From Eopsaltria australis (Eukaryota > Chordata > Aves > Passeriformes > Petroicidae), in the NCBI GenBank assembly GCA_034509425.1, contig JAVTVJ010000033.1, forward strand, positions 7,127,001 through 7,191,000: a stretch of 64,000 bases of DNA, given 5' to 3'. Below the pieces are notes generated by a model, which ran no database searches, had not been told where the DNA came from, and saw nothing but the letters and a program-made list of their open reading frames with translations. Below are positions 28,161-41,952 of this stretch, in pieces (the first letter of the stretch is position 1; each line of letters starts with the position of its first letter). Made by a program: the position numbers and the translations under genes.

Positions 28161-29671
28161 TCAGGCTTATTTGATATATTTGAAATCTTTCAAACATTAA
28201 AAAATGTAACTTATTTTATTGATGGAAGCACTAAAAAGATATTATCTTTTTCCTTCACCTTTATATCATGCCAATTTTCTTCTCAGCTACCGGGTTTCTC
28301 CCAGCTACAAGGGTTTCAATAATTTCTGGGCTTTTCAAGTATGTTAGGCAATTCATCAAAACAAAAAGAAGAAAAAAAGAGAAAAAAATTCTAAAAAGCA
28401 GTCTTCCAACTCATTTTCAAACTAGTTATAATTAGTCTTAAATCTAAAATGGAAATTCCTCCATTGTTTTTATCACAGTGCCACTACTCAGCACAAACAC
28501 CTCCCAGCTAGGACAGAGCTTCGTGTCTTCCTGAGGAAATGTCAGATTTTACAAGCTGATAAACTTTGGGAAAAGATTATTCATTTTGTTCATTTACATC
28601 AAAAGGAGGCTGCTTCACAACTAATCATCAGGCACTGTAGTACCAAGCCATGCCCTGTTCACTGGCAGCAGCCCCCTCCTCACCACCCCTAAAGCAGGAA
28701 TAGCCTCAGACAAGGCAAACCATGCCTGGGTCATCATGCAACCATTCCTCAGAGATTTTCCCTGTAAAGCTCCTCATGAAAGAGGAACTCTCTGTGCTTT
28801 GGTGGAAAACTGGACCCTTTTCTGTCAAAACCAGTGCCTATCATCTCTGATGAAAACGGATGGGAAGGCTCAGGCTTAAGAACTGACACATAGCTCAGTT
28901 TTCAAGGGCATAAGTTCAGCATACCACAAAAAGCTATAAAGAAGTGTTGCAGACAACCATACAAAATTTTGTTGTTTCCTTTACAAAATCAGAAACCATC
29001 ATATGCATAATGCAATATTAGTAAAATAGTATTAACATTGTTTAATACTAGATACTATTAAACTAACACAATTTAGTTTATAAAGCATGCCTCCCAATAA
29101 ATAATTTAAAAATGTCATATCCTTAATTATATTGTACTGTGCATGTACAACATGATACAGTCAGCAACTACATAATTTCATATGATTCTTTCCATGGGAC
29201 TTTTACCTCAGTTAGTGCAGGGTGCTAGCATGCAAGGATAAAATTAAGTATGCCACAGCAACAACCAATAAAGCATTTCCTTACTTTTAAATTCTCAATT
29301 TTTAATGTTCCTTTTGTATGTAATAGAGCTTTATAAGAATTTAGAATTTAAAGCCAGTTATCTTTGTAGCATCCACCTCAAAGCAATTAACAGCAATCAG
29401 CCTAAGAGTTCTCTTGAGTGTCTGAACTCTGCATATTTAAAGTTTCTTTTGATCTGTATATTACTTATTAACACATAATTAACAAAAAAATTGTTAGGCA
29501 TTTCCTTTGGCCAAAATTAGCATTTTTATTTTTAGAATATTAAGAGTATATCAGGAAGACAGCAGAACTTTTGATTACTCAAAGGTCAGACAGTATATTT
29601 GAAAAAATCGATGCTTGGGTTAAATGAGCATATTTCACAGTTTTCTCATCTAACATCCTCTCAGTGGTGTT

Positions 29672-30990
29672 AGAATCACAGAAACACGGAACCATCATAC
29701 AGTTTGAGTTGGAAGGGACCTTAAAACCCCACTGCAATGAACTGGGACATCTTCAACTACTTCAGGTTGCTCAGAGCCTTGTCCTGACTGACCTTGAGTG
29801 TTCCCAGAGATGGGACATCCACCACATCTCTGGGCAACTTGTTACAGTTTTTCACTATCCTGACTATAAAAAATTCTTGTCTGAATCTATCTTCTTTTCA
29901 TTTAAAGCCATTACCTGCTGTCATATCCCAACAAGTTTTGCTAAAATGTTTGTCCCCATCTTTCTCATAGGCCCCTTCAAGTAGTGAAAGGTCACAGTAA
30001 GGTCTCCCCAGAGTCTTCTCTTGTCAAGGCTGGACAATCCCAGATCTCTCAGCCTGTCTTCATAGGAGAGATGATCCAGATTCCAGTCATCTCTGTGATC
30101 CTCCTGTGGACCCACTCTAACAGGTCCATGTCCTTCCTGAGGACCCCAGAACGGGATGCAGCACTCCAGTTGGGGTCTTTCCAGAGCAGAGCTGAGCAGA
30201 AGGGCAGAAACAACTCCCTTGACTGGCTGCTCACGCTGCTTTTAATACAGCCCAGGATAACGTTGGCCTTCCAACGTGCAGACAGACTTTATTGGCTTGT
30301 GTCCAGTCTCTCATCCATCAGTATCCCCATGTCCTTCTTGGCAGGGCTGCTCTCCATCTGTTCAACCCCCAGCCTGTGTGGATACTGGGGGATGCTCTGA
30401 CCCAGGTGCAGTACCTTGCACTTGGTCTTGTTGAACCTCATGAGATTCCCATGGGCTGCTTCTCATACTCGTTCTGGTCCCGATGGATGATATCCCAGCC
30501 CTCAGGTGCATCAACCACACCACTCAGCTTGGTACCATCTGCAAATCTGCTGAGGATGTACTTGATCCTTCTGTCTATGCCATTGTTGAAGATATTAAAT
30601 AGTACTGGTCCCAGTGCAGACCACCACTTGTCACTGATACCTCTGTGGACACTGAGCTGCTGACCACTACCCTCTGGATGCAACTGTCCAGTCAATTCCT
30701 TATCCACTGAACAGTCCACCCATAGAATCCATCTCTCACCAATTTAGAGAGAAGGATGTTGCTCATGGGATGCAACCCATCAAGTACCATAGATGCATGT
30801 TCAGGTTCCTCAGGTGGCCACAAACTTGATCTTCTCTTAAAGTGAGAGGGAATTTGCTCCCTGAGTCCCCATTTTGCAGTCCAATCACTCAAGAGATGTG
30901 GGAAGAGAGGTTGCCATTGAAGATGAAGGTAAAAAGTACCTTGAGTACCTTGTCCCTTGTTATCAGTTTGTCAATCTTGCTCATGAGAGG
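29672..30990 (-). mobile_element. CR1 LINE remnant with decayed reverse-transcriptase ORF (minus strand)
   Basis: About 1.3 kb of CR1 on the minus strand, 5'-truncated, the most complete copy in the window. Reading from 30990 downward, I see pieces of the reverse transcriptase in different frames: N-I-L-L-S-K-L-V-R-D-G-F-Y-G-W-T, then A-L-G-P-V-L-F-N-I-F, then F-A-D-G-T-K-L-S at about 30545-30522. Next come [23 protein letters not shown] and the 3' UTR ending in agaatcacagaaac-type terminal sequence near 29672. The catalytic F-A-D-D box reads F-A-D-G, and frameshifts and stops break the frame, so it is inactive. Several open frames of 60-140 codons on either strand in this interval are fragments or shadows of it. 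It is sense to NBEA. Confidence 0.9.
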
Positions 30991-33900
30991 GATTGCACTT
31001 TTTTTGACCTTTCAAGTTAGACGAGTTAAGAGAGTTGAACACATATGTTATATTTCCCTAAGGCAGTTTCCACTTGCATGACCAGCCCTTACTCAGCAGC
31101 TTTTCATTCTAGAGAAGATTTTACTGACCCTGGCAGGTTTGGAGAACTTCTATTTCACATGGATTAATGGTTATTTAGTGACTTATTAAATGAGCTACTT
31201 TTTAACACCTACATATCATGTCTTTGTCTCCAATTATTTAAACGGATTTATTGTACTATGTTTACAGGTATAATGATCCTTAATTCCTTGGGGAAGAACC
31301 TTAGTTTCTTGAAGAAACTTTGAGGAAATTTTTAGCAAGGGAATTTAATTATTTTGAACTCTATATTTTGGAAGAGTGGAAGTTGTGTAGTGTAACAGTG
31401 GTTTGATGCAGAATTTAGGGAAAAGATAGAGTATAAGGTGGAGAGAGGAGCCAGAGCTGTGAAGAAGAATGGCTCTTCATGGGCCTTTGCACTGACAGCC
31501 TCCAGCTGCAGGATGAAACGGGTGCTGTGTGACGTTCACAGCTTCCCAGTCGGGGAGTCCTGTGGGGTATAGCACCAGGCAACAGGAACAGTGCCCTCAA
31601 GAATGTGCCACCAAAATGCTACAAAGGCCCACCTCGCACTCAGTGGGTCAAGGCTTTATAATCTGGATTTATTTTAGTCAGGGGAAAGCTTTTTAGATCA
31701 GGTCTGACCTGGTTTGCTGGTGTTTTTTCCAAGTACTTCTGCAGTGCTACTCATGCAATACTTGCAGAATCCTCTCCCTAATTTGCTCTAATGCACAGGC
31801 TACTCCCCCTCCATGTAAGTGCCTCCTGAAAATTTATGAGCTGTTCACTGTCAACGGTACATCGTTTGGTTTCTCAAGAATATGCAATCCTCAGTAGGGA
31901 ATAGGGTGAGGTAATTTTCTGTATAAAACATAATTTGTAGGTACAGTAGGAAAAACATACAGAAGAAGGTAATAATATCCTTAAAATAGGCTGGTGGTGG
32001 CCATAAAGATCAGCACCTTGGATTTAAATTATTTTGGGGGCTTTAATTTTCTGAGCATTTTTAATATGAACTACAAGAAACTTAAAATGTATAAATTATT
32101 ACTTATATAATTACATAATATATAATTATGTAATATGGTTTTTAAAGATTCTTAAAATTAAACAGAAATGAGCCAACATTCACCTTGTTATCTATCGTAA
32201 TTAAAATGTACACAAAACAAACTCAAAAGTAGTTGAGCACTCCCAAAATGAACTTTTTTGAACTGCTATTAGGCCTTCATTTTCAAACAGCAATATTCCA
32301 GTCAAGTTTTTTCATGGGTTTTGTTTTAAGGAACATATTTACCATTGTTTCCAGTGGAGTGACTTTTATTGCTAATAGGTAAATTGCAAACATTTTTATA
32401 CATCTAGTGTACACATATTTTGTGGGTTTTGCGTGTTTGCAGGCAAGTGTATACACACGTGTTCCACAGGCTGAAAATCTGAACTGTAGCTGTTGTAATA
32501 TAGAAAGACGTATTAGTAAGTTGATATTAAAACTAAATAAAGTGATTAATAACCAAATTACTTCTTACTTCAGCTCTTTTCTGACCTTTATGAATACTGC
32601 ACACTTTCTGCTATGCTTATCCTAATTTCATGTCAAAAGTATTTTTCACAACCATGTCAGTAGGAGGCAGCGGTTTTTATTGTAATATAGACTATGTGCT
32701 GTATAAAATATCAGAAGTTCTGGATTTATGAAATAGGATATTCCAAACTCTTTACAACACAACATCTTGTGCTATTCAGGTATTTTTTATCACGAGAGAA
32801 GTGGAAAGCTCAGATGCTGACACTTGTCTGGACCATGGTTGCATCTCCTCTTTCTGCAGTTCTTGCCTTCTTCCTTGCCCTCCATATCTATATGCTGTCT
32901 GTCTCTCCAAAAAGCTTTCCATCTTGTTATTAAATTATATTTAGTATATTAAAGGTATTTTCTTATAATTATTCTGAGACAGTTTGGTTTTACAGATCTG
33001 CTCAAAAACAGATCATCAGCCATTTCAGCCTGTGAGCTAGGTTTCTGTCCTCTCCCCTCATATCCATGCTCTGCAGCCATTGCAGATTCTTTCCACCAAA
33101 TATTTCTCCTCCTCAGTTACCATTCCTCGCATTGACTATCAAAGTGAAGTCTTTGACTTTCTACATAAAATATTTCAGGCAATGCTGCTGAGATTAGTTA
33201 TGTTCATTTAAGTACAGTAATATTTTAACAGAAGTGACACAGAAGTACATTATACAGATTTGGGTTATTCAGGGATGTCTGCAGAGAAACTGATCCTTTA
33301 TGTTAGCATCTTCCAGATATAAATAAGATTCTTCAGCAATATAGTAAGTTCCAAAAAAAAAAAATCACTGCAAGAGTGATTGAAAAATCTGAAGTAGATT
33401 GAAATCCCTTTTGCCTGGATAAGTTTTATTTGCATAACCTTGGCAATACACAAAATAAAATCAAAGGTACTTCTGAGGAAGTAATATCGAGTCTTATCTA
33501 CTGCTTATCTGGTAGAAAAGGAATGTCAACTGCTGCTGAATGGTGAGGAGTAAAAGGTCTTCCAGATTCTCATAGCACAGACATTTCATACTAGATATTT
33601 TAATGACTATTCAAGAAGCTTTTTAATTATGAAATACTATGCATGCTTCTGAATAGCCATGGAATGGTAAAAAAAATGCAATTGGCAGCAGAGGACTGCA
33701 AATAAATCATTTCAGAGACAGAAAGAAAATTCAATCTTAGTAACAGTTATGTAATAGGAACAAAATATGTATAACAAAAACAAGACACCACTTAGTCTCT
33801 CAAAAATATAATTTATAGTGAATACATTTTACTCAGCACTGCAATCTGTAATTTAATATGTGCATAAGCCATAATGAAAATATCATTATAATTAACATTG

Positions 33901-35489
33901 AATTATACAATCTTGCATCTTTTGTTTCAAAACTAAAGAATGCTTATTATAAAAGCTGTGCTTCAGTGTTTCACAGTGGTGTTCCCTGCCTTGATTTAAC
34001 ATGCTTGACTTACTGACTGAGTCTGTTCTATTTCTGGCTCTCAGGACTGCTCTGAGTCTGTGGGGACTGAGAGGCTGAGTAGGACTACAGATGCACATCT
34101 GTGGAAGGTTTTATGCGTGGATTTTTTTTTTTCCCTGGTAAACTGGGAGATTATGATTGATGAGCCCAGCATTAGGGTAATGTTATCAGGGACACTTTCT
34201 GCCTCTGTCCTTTGTACCACTGCTGAGGTCAGACCATAATCATGTTAGCATTGAACATAGTGCTTTATTAATGTTTCATGAGTAACTCCATAGTAATCAG
34301 TCTAGCTTTGTATGGATAAATAAAACTGCTACAACAATCCCTGATGTATCATCAAATGTTTTAGAATATACTGTAATAGGTCTTAAAAGTAACTTGACTG
34401 TCTTTTCCAGTCTTTATAATAAGTCTAATTTTCACAAGTTTAAAGGAATCTCTTTGGATGGAAAACGATTTCCACTTCAAATTCTGTTTTTAGTTTGAAG
34501 TGTAAAACACTCGGTTGAACAATCAAATGATACAATACAAAACCCCTGCCTGCTATTTACTCATTTGCACAGAATTTTAGTAAAGCTTCTTAACCAATTG
34601 TTAAATTGTGCTGATTTATGACACTGTGCCTCTGTGATGTTTCCTAGTCTGTTCTGTCTTTTCTTTGGTACGTATCAGGACAAAATGCTGGAATTCTTGC
34701 TGTTATTTGAAGAAAATGTTTACATTCATAAATGTGCAAGTAGTATATAATGATTTATATTTACTCCCACATAAAATTGAACATAATATATGCCTACAGA
34801 AAGCACAAAAAAAAAATGAACAGAAGATCTTTTTTTCCCTAGTGTCAGCTAGGAAAAAAAAGACCTCACTGTATGTTATGCAGTATCACAAAGGATTCTT
34901 CCCACTGAAATGAAATGACTACTGCTGATTTTATTAGATAAGGGATCAGGATAACCCCTACTTGAAATATTCCTTAGTTTTCTGTAAACATATTCTCTCT
35001 ACTTTCTTTGCTAAATTGCTGTAGAAATTCCAGGCTTGCACAAGCTTGCTGTGTTTTGCACATCAGCATCACACCCAGGCTATTTTTTTCCTTAAGATAG
35101 ATTCTTGTATAACAGCCAAAGCCTGGCCTGGGGATGACCTAACTGAATAATACATCTGCTGGCCAGTTCAAATAATGGAATCAGACAGTAGGTAGGGAAT
35201 GTCAAACTTTCCAGTCTGTTTGTATTTGTTCCTTCGACTAGTTCCATTCTAGTGACCAAAAAGACAGGATAGTGGCAGTTTATTGTATGTGTTAATAAAA
35301 CCCTACATGAGGAAGTTTTTCTGGAAAATTATTGCACATTCAAATTACTACATTTTCAAAATGTAATTCCATTACTTCTTACTATACATACTATCTGCAT
35401 TTTCATGAAAAGGATTATCCTTCTTTAGCTACTTGCTCTTCATAATAAGCTTTGTAAAATACTATGCATATATTATGCTCTTTAAACTC

Positions 35490-35670
35490 CCAAAGTTATT
35501 AACTTTGCTTTTATCCTCTGAACTCCATCCAAATATGAATGTTTCTGTTTTTCAGTCACCCAGAAGTGAATCCAATATTCCAGGTGCAGTCTCAAAAGGA
35601 CCATAGATAGGTGCAACTGTTTACATCCTCTGTGATGCAATGATTCTCCATAGATGGCAACAAAATACAC
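35490..35670 (-). mobile_element. CR1 LINE scrap, reverse-transcriptase C-terminus (minus strand)
   Basis: The minus-strand frame reads R-L-H-L-E-Y-W-I-H-F-W-V-T-E and then Y-L-D-G-V-Q-R-I-K-A-K. This matches the CR1 pattern R-P-H-L-E-Y-...-F-W and L-E-R-V-Q-R-R-A-T-K. Both flanks lose similarity quickly, so this is an old and eroded copy. A 62-codon open frame here is a fossil and not a gene. Confidence 0.65.
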
Positions 35671-36956
35671 TTTTTTCTGGTGGATATATAATTACAGAGT
35701 TTCATCTAACCTAATTGTCACCCCTACCTTGCTACTGCTCTATTTTTGGTGCAGTTTTTGTTTCCAGACTTCTGCTTCTTATTATCTTTAATTCTTTCCT
35801 CCCAAGGTGATTTTCAGTCTATTTTCTGCATCTAATTCAAATAAATCTATGCCTCTTTCTCCTGTTTCGTAGGCAGTTCCTAACTTTATTATCATTTGCA
35901 AGCTTCCTGACTGCTCATTTGAAGATTGCATGTATCTGTGTAGAGATGAATTTTAGCTACTGATCATGCTCTTGCTAAAAGTAGATGACAGGGTGAATAA
36001 AGGCCATGCAGAAACTGCTCCTGGCAAAACTGTGTGAGAATGGCATGATGCTTACATCTGTGAGGAAAGGGGTGGAAAACAGTAGAGGAAGGGTCTGATA
36101 CAAATGGGTGATAATTTTTGATTTTAGAATCTGCAAAGTACTCGATTAGTTGAAGCCTGTAATTATAATACTACTCCAGCCTTATCATCAGTTTGTCTGT
36201 CTCCTGGCAGTCTAAGCATACTTACACACATGTGGAATCAGTCAGTACCTCACTATCAAGTCCTGTAGCCCTAAGGAGGCCTAAATGCTATACCGTAAAT
36301 TTGTGTAAGCAGCTGTTTTCTTCAACATCACAAAACTTTTCTGTGAAGAGCTGTTATGCTACTTTCTAAAAAGCAGAAATGGCACAAGGGAAATTAAATA
36401 AACCAAAGCTTAAGCTTTTCTTCAGGTGATCTCTTAACACATAGTGCCTTTTATCCTCCTAGTAATAATTCCAACATTGTCAGAAGAAAAGATGAATAAA
36501 ATGCAATTTTAGATGAAAGGAAGATTCTTTACAAAATTTAAGAATGGGAGTCCTTAATATTCATCTCTCATTATATCCCCCAATAGGTGGCAGCTTACTT
36601 CTCCTTTTTCACCAAGGAATCACACTTCTGTTCTTTCAGATGTCAAAACTAAACCTCTACATCCACTTTCGTGTACTTATGCCTGGGCTCAGTTTGCATT
36701 TAGTCACAACCACAACCCAAAAAAGGGCTCTGTGCAGCAACACGGGCACTTCAGAGACACCAACCTGTGATTGCACATCCCACACTTGAGAATTCTAATG
36801 GACTCCAATGATCTTTTCAGTACACCTCCTTCTTTTCTAGTAAAACTGCACTTGAATTTATTTTCATCAGCTGCGACAATTACTTGTTTTTAAAAAGAAT
36901 TTTGCAATATATGCAGTGTAAGAGAAATCAGCCAAGAAATGTTGTCCAGCTTCTTC

Positions 36957-36989
36957 CTGTCAATGACAGACTAATCTGTCAATGACAGA
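36957..36989. repeat. Duplicated near-palindrome ctgtcaatgacaga
   Basis: The 14-mer ctgtcaatgacaga occurs twice at a 19-bp period (36957-36970 and 36976-36989). Each copy holds TGTCA and TGACA as inverted half-sites one base apart. TGACA is the known core of TALE homeodomain (MEIS/PREP/TGIF) sites. Any function is speculative. Confidence 0.6.
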
Positions 36990-38104
36990 ACATATTTCTC
37001 CTTGTTTGTGCAGTACATTTCATACGTCTCAAGTGATGAGGTTGCCATTGTTTCCTTAGAAGACAGTTGTACATATGTCAAACCACTTATTTTTCTTAAT
37101 AGAGGACACTTCTAAATCATCTACATATAGGAATAGGTTTGTTTTTGTAATATTCTTGTATTCTTTTGAACTTCATAGAGCTACTTTTTCTATCAACTCC
37201 TGAACAAAAATTTTCTTTAAATAGACAGTTCTTAAAATTAAATTACCAAACTGATCAGAAAAAAACCCAACAGATCAACACAACTAGATTTGCAATGCTA
37301 CTGCAAAAGCAATACTGGGAACAATGCATAAACTGAACAGTTTTGCAACTGTATGGAAACCCACAGGTTACTGAAATCATAGTCCTGACTCTTTAAGAAA
37401 GACAAGCAATATGCATTTTAAGGAAGAAATATTTTCAGAACAAAACCATAAATTGAAATATTGCTGGCGAAAGCATCTGAATATACCTTACTGTTCCTAA
37501 AAATGACTAAAAGCATAGACATGTATTAACTTTATCAATAATAAAATAATTGTCTATCAAAATTAAAGAAAAAATATACACCCAAAATATTCTTCATGCT
37601 TAAATTCTGGAGGCCTCATGATGATTTACATTAGAGCAGTTCTTTTGCAGAATTTCTTCAAAGACTGTAGTTGTTTGTTTATGTTCACTTTTCCACACTT
37701 CCAGTTCATCTCTAATGAACAGGAAGTGAATATCTTCAGGTAAATAAGGACTACAAGATGGCTTGCAAGATACCAGCATTTATAGTAGTCTTTTATTTTT
37801 TGATGTAGAAGAGGGTGAGGAGAAACAGACATAAATTTTTCAGGCTATCTTGTATTGCCAGGCTCATGCATATCTGATGCTTTCTCATGAGAGCGTAAAT
37901 AACTGAATTTAACTTCCTATAATTTGGGCACATGGAAGGAAAATACAGTATAAAATAAAGGGTTCTGTCAAGCAAGACAGAATGCAAATTCTCCTTCACT
38001 TTTTATTTTATTTCTCTAAATCTTCTTCTAAAGAGATGGAAAACAGAATTAGGTTAGCTTGCTAAAATACGGAACTCCTTAGACTAAACAAAAGTACAGC
38101 TCAC

Positions 38105-38257
38105 CATCCTGTTGATACGGACAAAGTCTTCGGGTTTCTTGGCCCACGGAGGGAGATCAACGTCATTCACAACAATCTCATCTTCCCTGATTCCTAGATT
38201 ATAGCCATTGCTGTTGACAAACATCTCAGGTAGGTAGTAAAATTCTGGAATTAATTC
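38105..38257 (-). CDS. NBEA: NBEA coding exon, BEACH domain ([13 protein letters not shown] segment)
   Basis: This exon has 153 bp (51 codons), phase 0 at both ends, with acceptor ctccctgccag and donor gtgagc after R-I-N-R-M. It holds two hallmark BEACH motifs: [15 protein letters not shown] at its start and the D-L-P-P-W-A-K motif near its end. The middle reads [11 protein letters not shown]; the two isoleucines are valines in mammalian NBEA as I recall it, a conservative difference. The [12 protein letters not shown] ending separates it from LRBA, which differs here. It joins its neighbours in frame. Confidence 0.96.
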
Positions 38258-39253
38258 CTGGCAGGGAGAAAACACACAATGAGACTTCACATTTAACGGA
38301 TGCTATATGGTGCTCTCTTGCAGTACATATTAAAGCATTCCTTGTTTTGCTTAAGTCTCTGTGCACCATTTTTAAAGAAATTTTATAACCTGCTTTCTTT
38401 GACTTACAGTCAAATGTATTTCTCATAATTAAATATTCAATTTTTTTTCCGTATCTGTTTTAATGAAAAGCACAATTTTAGAAAGGCAGTGCAAATGAAT
38501 AAAGAAGACCTCTTCAGAATAACAGGTACAAGAAAATTTACACTAAGCCTTCCATTTGAAAATATATTGGATTTTTAAATTACTATTTAACAAAAATATG
38601 TAAAAAGGGAAAATTTGCAGATATAACAATATCTTGATCTTACTTTAATTCTTTAATTGCATAAGAAAAGGTGGTAGGTTGATTACCTATATAATGAAAA
38701 ATAATACATTGTGAATGATGTTTTTCTACTGTAAGAAAACTTCAAGAATACACAGAGAGAAAAATATCAGTACAACAAATGTCCTTCAAATAGATCCATG
38801 TGATACTTAAAATGTGAAAGATCAATAACTGAAAAATACAATAAATTATAGATAAGTTAGGGTGTGAAGTTTTTCCCAATTTTCAGGATAGCTAAACAGG
38901 AATGCATTTTGACAGAATGAATATTCCTATTTGTTCCTGTTATTTTAGCATTAAGTACTGAACTGCAATAGCAACAAAGAAGTTTTAAAGTCCACTATCT
39001 CTTCTCTAATACCCAGATATGGATTAAATTCACCAAATTACATTGTTAAAAGCATTATGGCATTCAGCTGTGTAACATGATCAAAACTGATGACACAGCA
39101 CCTGAAACCTGAGTCTCTTTGTGGTCCTTTCAAAGGCTGCAAATATGCAAAGCAAAAAAAAACCCACTGCAGACACAAACTTATCTAATTAAATCTGATC
39201 TGCAACTCCATAGAGAATAGAGCAGTTAAAGCATCCTTTCAAATTTATTAAGT

Positions 39254-39275
39254 AAAAAAAAAAAAAAAAAAAAAA
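39254..39275. repeat. Poly-A tract (22 A)
   Basis: An uninterrupted A run on the plus strand. No retroposed gene or recognisable SINE lies upstream of it. Confidence 0.95.
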
Positions 39276-41466
39276 GTGTATTCGTTACAATTTTAAGTAT
39301 GTTTAGGAAGGCAATTTAATTGCTTCTTTACGTCAGAGTACACTAATACAGGCTAGACTAAAATGCAGAGCTAATCAGTATTTAACCAGTATAAAACATT
39401 AACCAAAGGAGACACGCCTGAACCTGGATAACTCATTATGAAACAAGCTGCAACTCCAAACAGAAAAAAAACCTTAAATTATTAGATGCAGTACATCATA
39501 AAACAGCAGCTAGAGCAAAGCCAAAATAAGAGAAATCCTGAATATCCTATAATGTTAAAAGAAAAACATATTAATTTAATGACCATCTTAAGTTTTATTA
39601 TATATACCTCTAATTTATTCAGAGTATTTCTAAAAGAAATCTTTCCCCCTTCCTCCAAAACATGATTCACTGAATCTCAGGTTCCAAAGAAAGGCCTTTG
39701 GTTTTCTCTAATGGACCCCGAAGACAAATGAATGATCCTCAGAGTTAGAGAAAACTACTCAGAAATCTTTCAGGACTTAAACAAATCACTAACTCAGAAA
39801 TCACAACCCAATATATGCTACCACACAAATCTCTGAAAAACTAAAAGCATTGCCTTCAAGAAAGGAAAAATTCATAAGGATTTCAGAAATATCAAAAAGT
39901 CAAAATTAATCGAGAAGCCAATATTCAAATGAACAATTCATTAAGGAAAAAGTTAGCAAAGTTGGTTTCTATTCTGTATAAAAGCATTGGAGCACATACC
40001 ACTGGTTTTGATTACTATCAATTTTTATTCAATGTGGTGGCATACTAACCTCTAACATCACAGCAACCAAGTTCTTTGATTCCATTAAATAAAAGTGATT
40101 TGTTAAATTTCATTTTTCAGTTTTAAATGTCATAGCATGTAACTGTGGACCTTTACATCTAACATACCTGAAAGATTTGTGCTACCCAGAGACACATCTA
40201 GTGTTTAACTGAATTCTACTAACCTTTTGGCTTTAGGGGTATCTTGAAAACAAAGCGATTTAAGTCACTGAGTATTTTTAATGGCATTTCTATTTAGTAA
40301 GTTTATCTTTGTTGCTCTTTGCTTTCAGTGTAATTTAATGTTCCCTGTCTGGTATAGCAGAAAACATAAATAGAAATAGAATAAACAAAAGTATGTGATT
40401 AACTTTCTTCATGAGATTTATTGTGTTGTGTATGTTTAGTTTGAACTGTCTTGTTCCTGTGCTCTGGAAATTAACCAGTGCCAGACTTCTAAATCCTCTT
40501 CAAATAACACTCTCCCTAGAATTCTAGTCATTTCAGTTACACGTCTCCTGGTAGGTTGTTTTGGGTTTTTTTTAATCGAAGTTAAAAAAAACCTAAACAT
40601 AGTATTTACAAAAAATTAATAAACCCACTGTGTTATGGTCTCGCATTCTCTCCAATGTTATTTTTAGTGCAGCCTACAATTATGTTTGCTTATTTGAGTA
40701 CCATTTAGCATGAATTGAACCTTTTCTTGAAATGTGAGCCATGTCGCATGTGACCTTTCCCAAATTCTTACATATTTCCCATACTTTGTATTAACCATTC
40801 AGTTTTCTTTTGTAGCATTTGATATTCCTCTTGTAATTTTGCTGTCTCCACTATTGACTAGGCTAAGAAACCACAGCACATAAAAATAGCTCAGATAAAC
40901 ATATCACCTTCTCTTTTCTAGAGGATGAATGAATATATACTAAAATACAGGCCCAGTAAGAAAGCCTGTGGCACCCTGTATGCATGAACTTGAGATTCAT
41001 TTATTTAGCTACTTAGAAGCATAGAAAATGCAACCAAGCTAGAGATGTGTGACAGAAATTTTGTTTTTATGTGTACACTATTTATTCTTCTGTGAAAAAT
41101 TGAAGAAGCTGTCTCTTCTCTCCCGTGCCAATAGCAGGCAGTGGGTGGGGATAGAAGGGCAAATACTCTCTTCCCCAGGGCCCCTGAGCATGTTTCACTA
41201 AGAGAAGTATAAACTGGGAGAAGCAGAGAGAAGAAGGATTAGCAAGGACAGTGAGGCAGCAAGGACAGAGCCCTGGAGGTTGCTGGGAAAAGGAAGGAGC
41301 AGACAGGAGTGAACCTCAGAGGAGACAACAAGATGACAATGGGGCCCAGAGAGAATCGTGTTGGCTAAGAAGCCACTGAAAGCTGCGAGACTGTACACAA
41401 GAATGCAGGAAAAGATTACAAAAGCAAGAGTTATTTTCAAAACCTATTAACATTTTTTTCATTCAG

Positions 41467-41952
41467 ATGGATTTTCTTTGTTTCACAAATGGGTATGTGC
41501 CAGTTCATATCCTAATAAAGATTACGGCTACAGAGAGATGCTTTTTTGGTGCTTTTTCTGTTATGGACAGGAAACAGATACCTCAAATAAACAGCTGTTT
41601 CAGGGTGATATTTAGTGAGGTGACCATGTCCATTCCTCCATTCCAGATGATTTTCAGCTATGACAACTATCCTACAAGGTATCTGTCCCAGAACTTGAGT
41701 GAGAGCAACTTCACAATTCTTCCATCAACTGGTTTCAGTCTTCTTCATCTGGGGAAGTTTTACCTAACAACTGACCTGAATCCTTCATTTTACAATCTAA
41801 GTCAATTTTCCCTTATCCTAGCTATCAATCCATCCCAGATACAGAGAATAAATTACTGTTTTCTCTTTGCATTGTTTATTACATGTTTGAAAAGCATTAT
41901 TTACCAGATACACAGCCTTCAAGCTCTGAAAAGTCTAAATGAAAGACAATGA
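41467..41952 (+). other. Unassigned 161-codon open frame, probably chance
   Basis: This open frame (ATG to TGA) lies antisense to NBEA, in intron sequence. The predicted product is rich in I, F, L and S and has a hydrophobic stretch near residues 130-147 (F-L-F-A-L-F-I-T-C-L). I recognise no domain, signal motif or family. No promoter, splice sites or polyadenylation signal support it. It is the longest open frame outside the LTR, but such frames occur by chance in tens of kilobases. I list it so it can be tested, not as a gene. Confidence 0.12.

Noticed and set aside
29664..31081. Several open frames of 60-138 codons on both strands
   Set aside because: They are pieces or antisense shadows of the degenerate CR1 remnant.
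31440..31640. GC-richer block (possible exon, regulatory region or repeat)
   Set aside because: I could not match it to any family, and found no splice-flanked coding frame; left unassigned.
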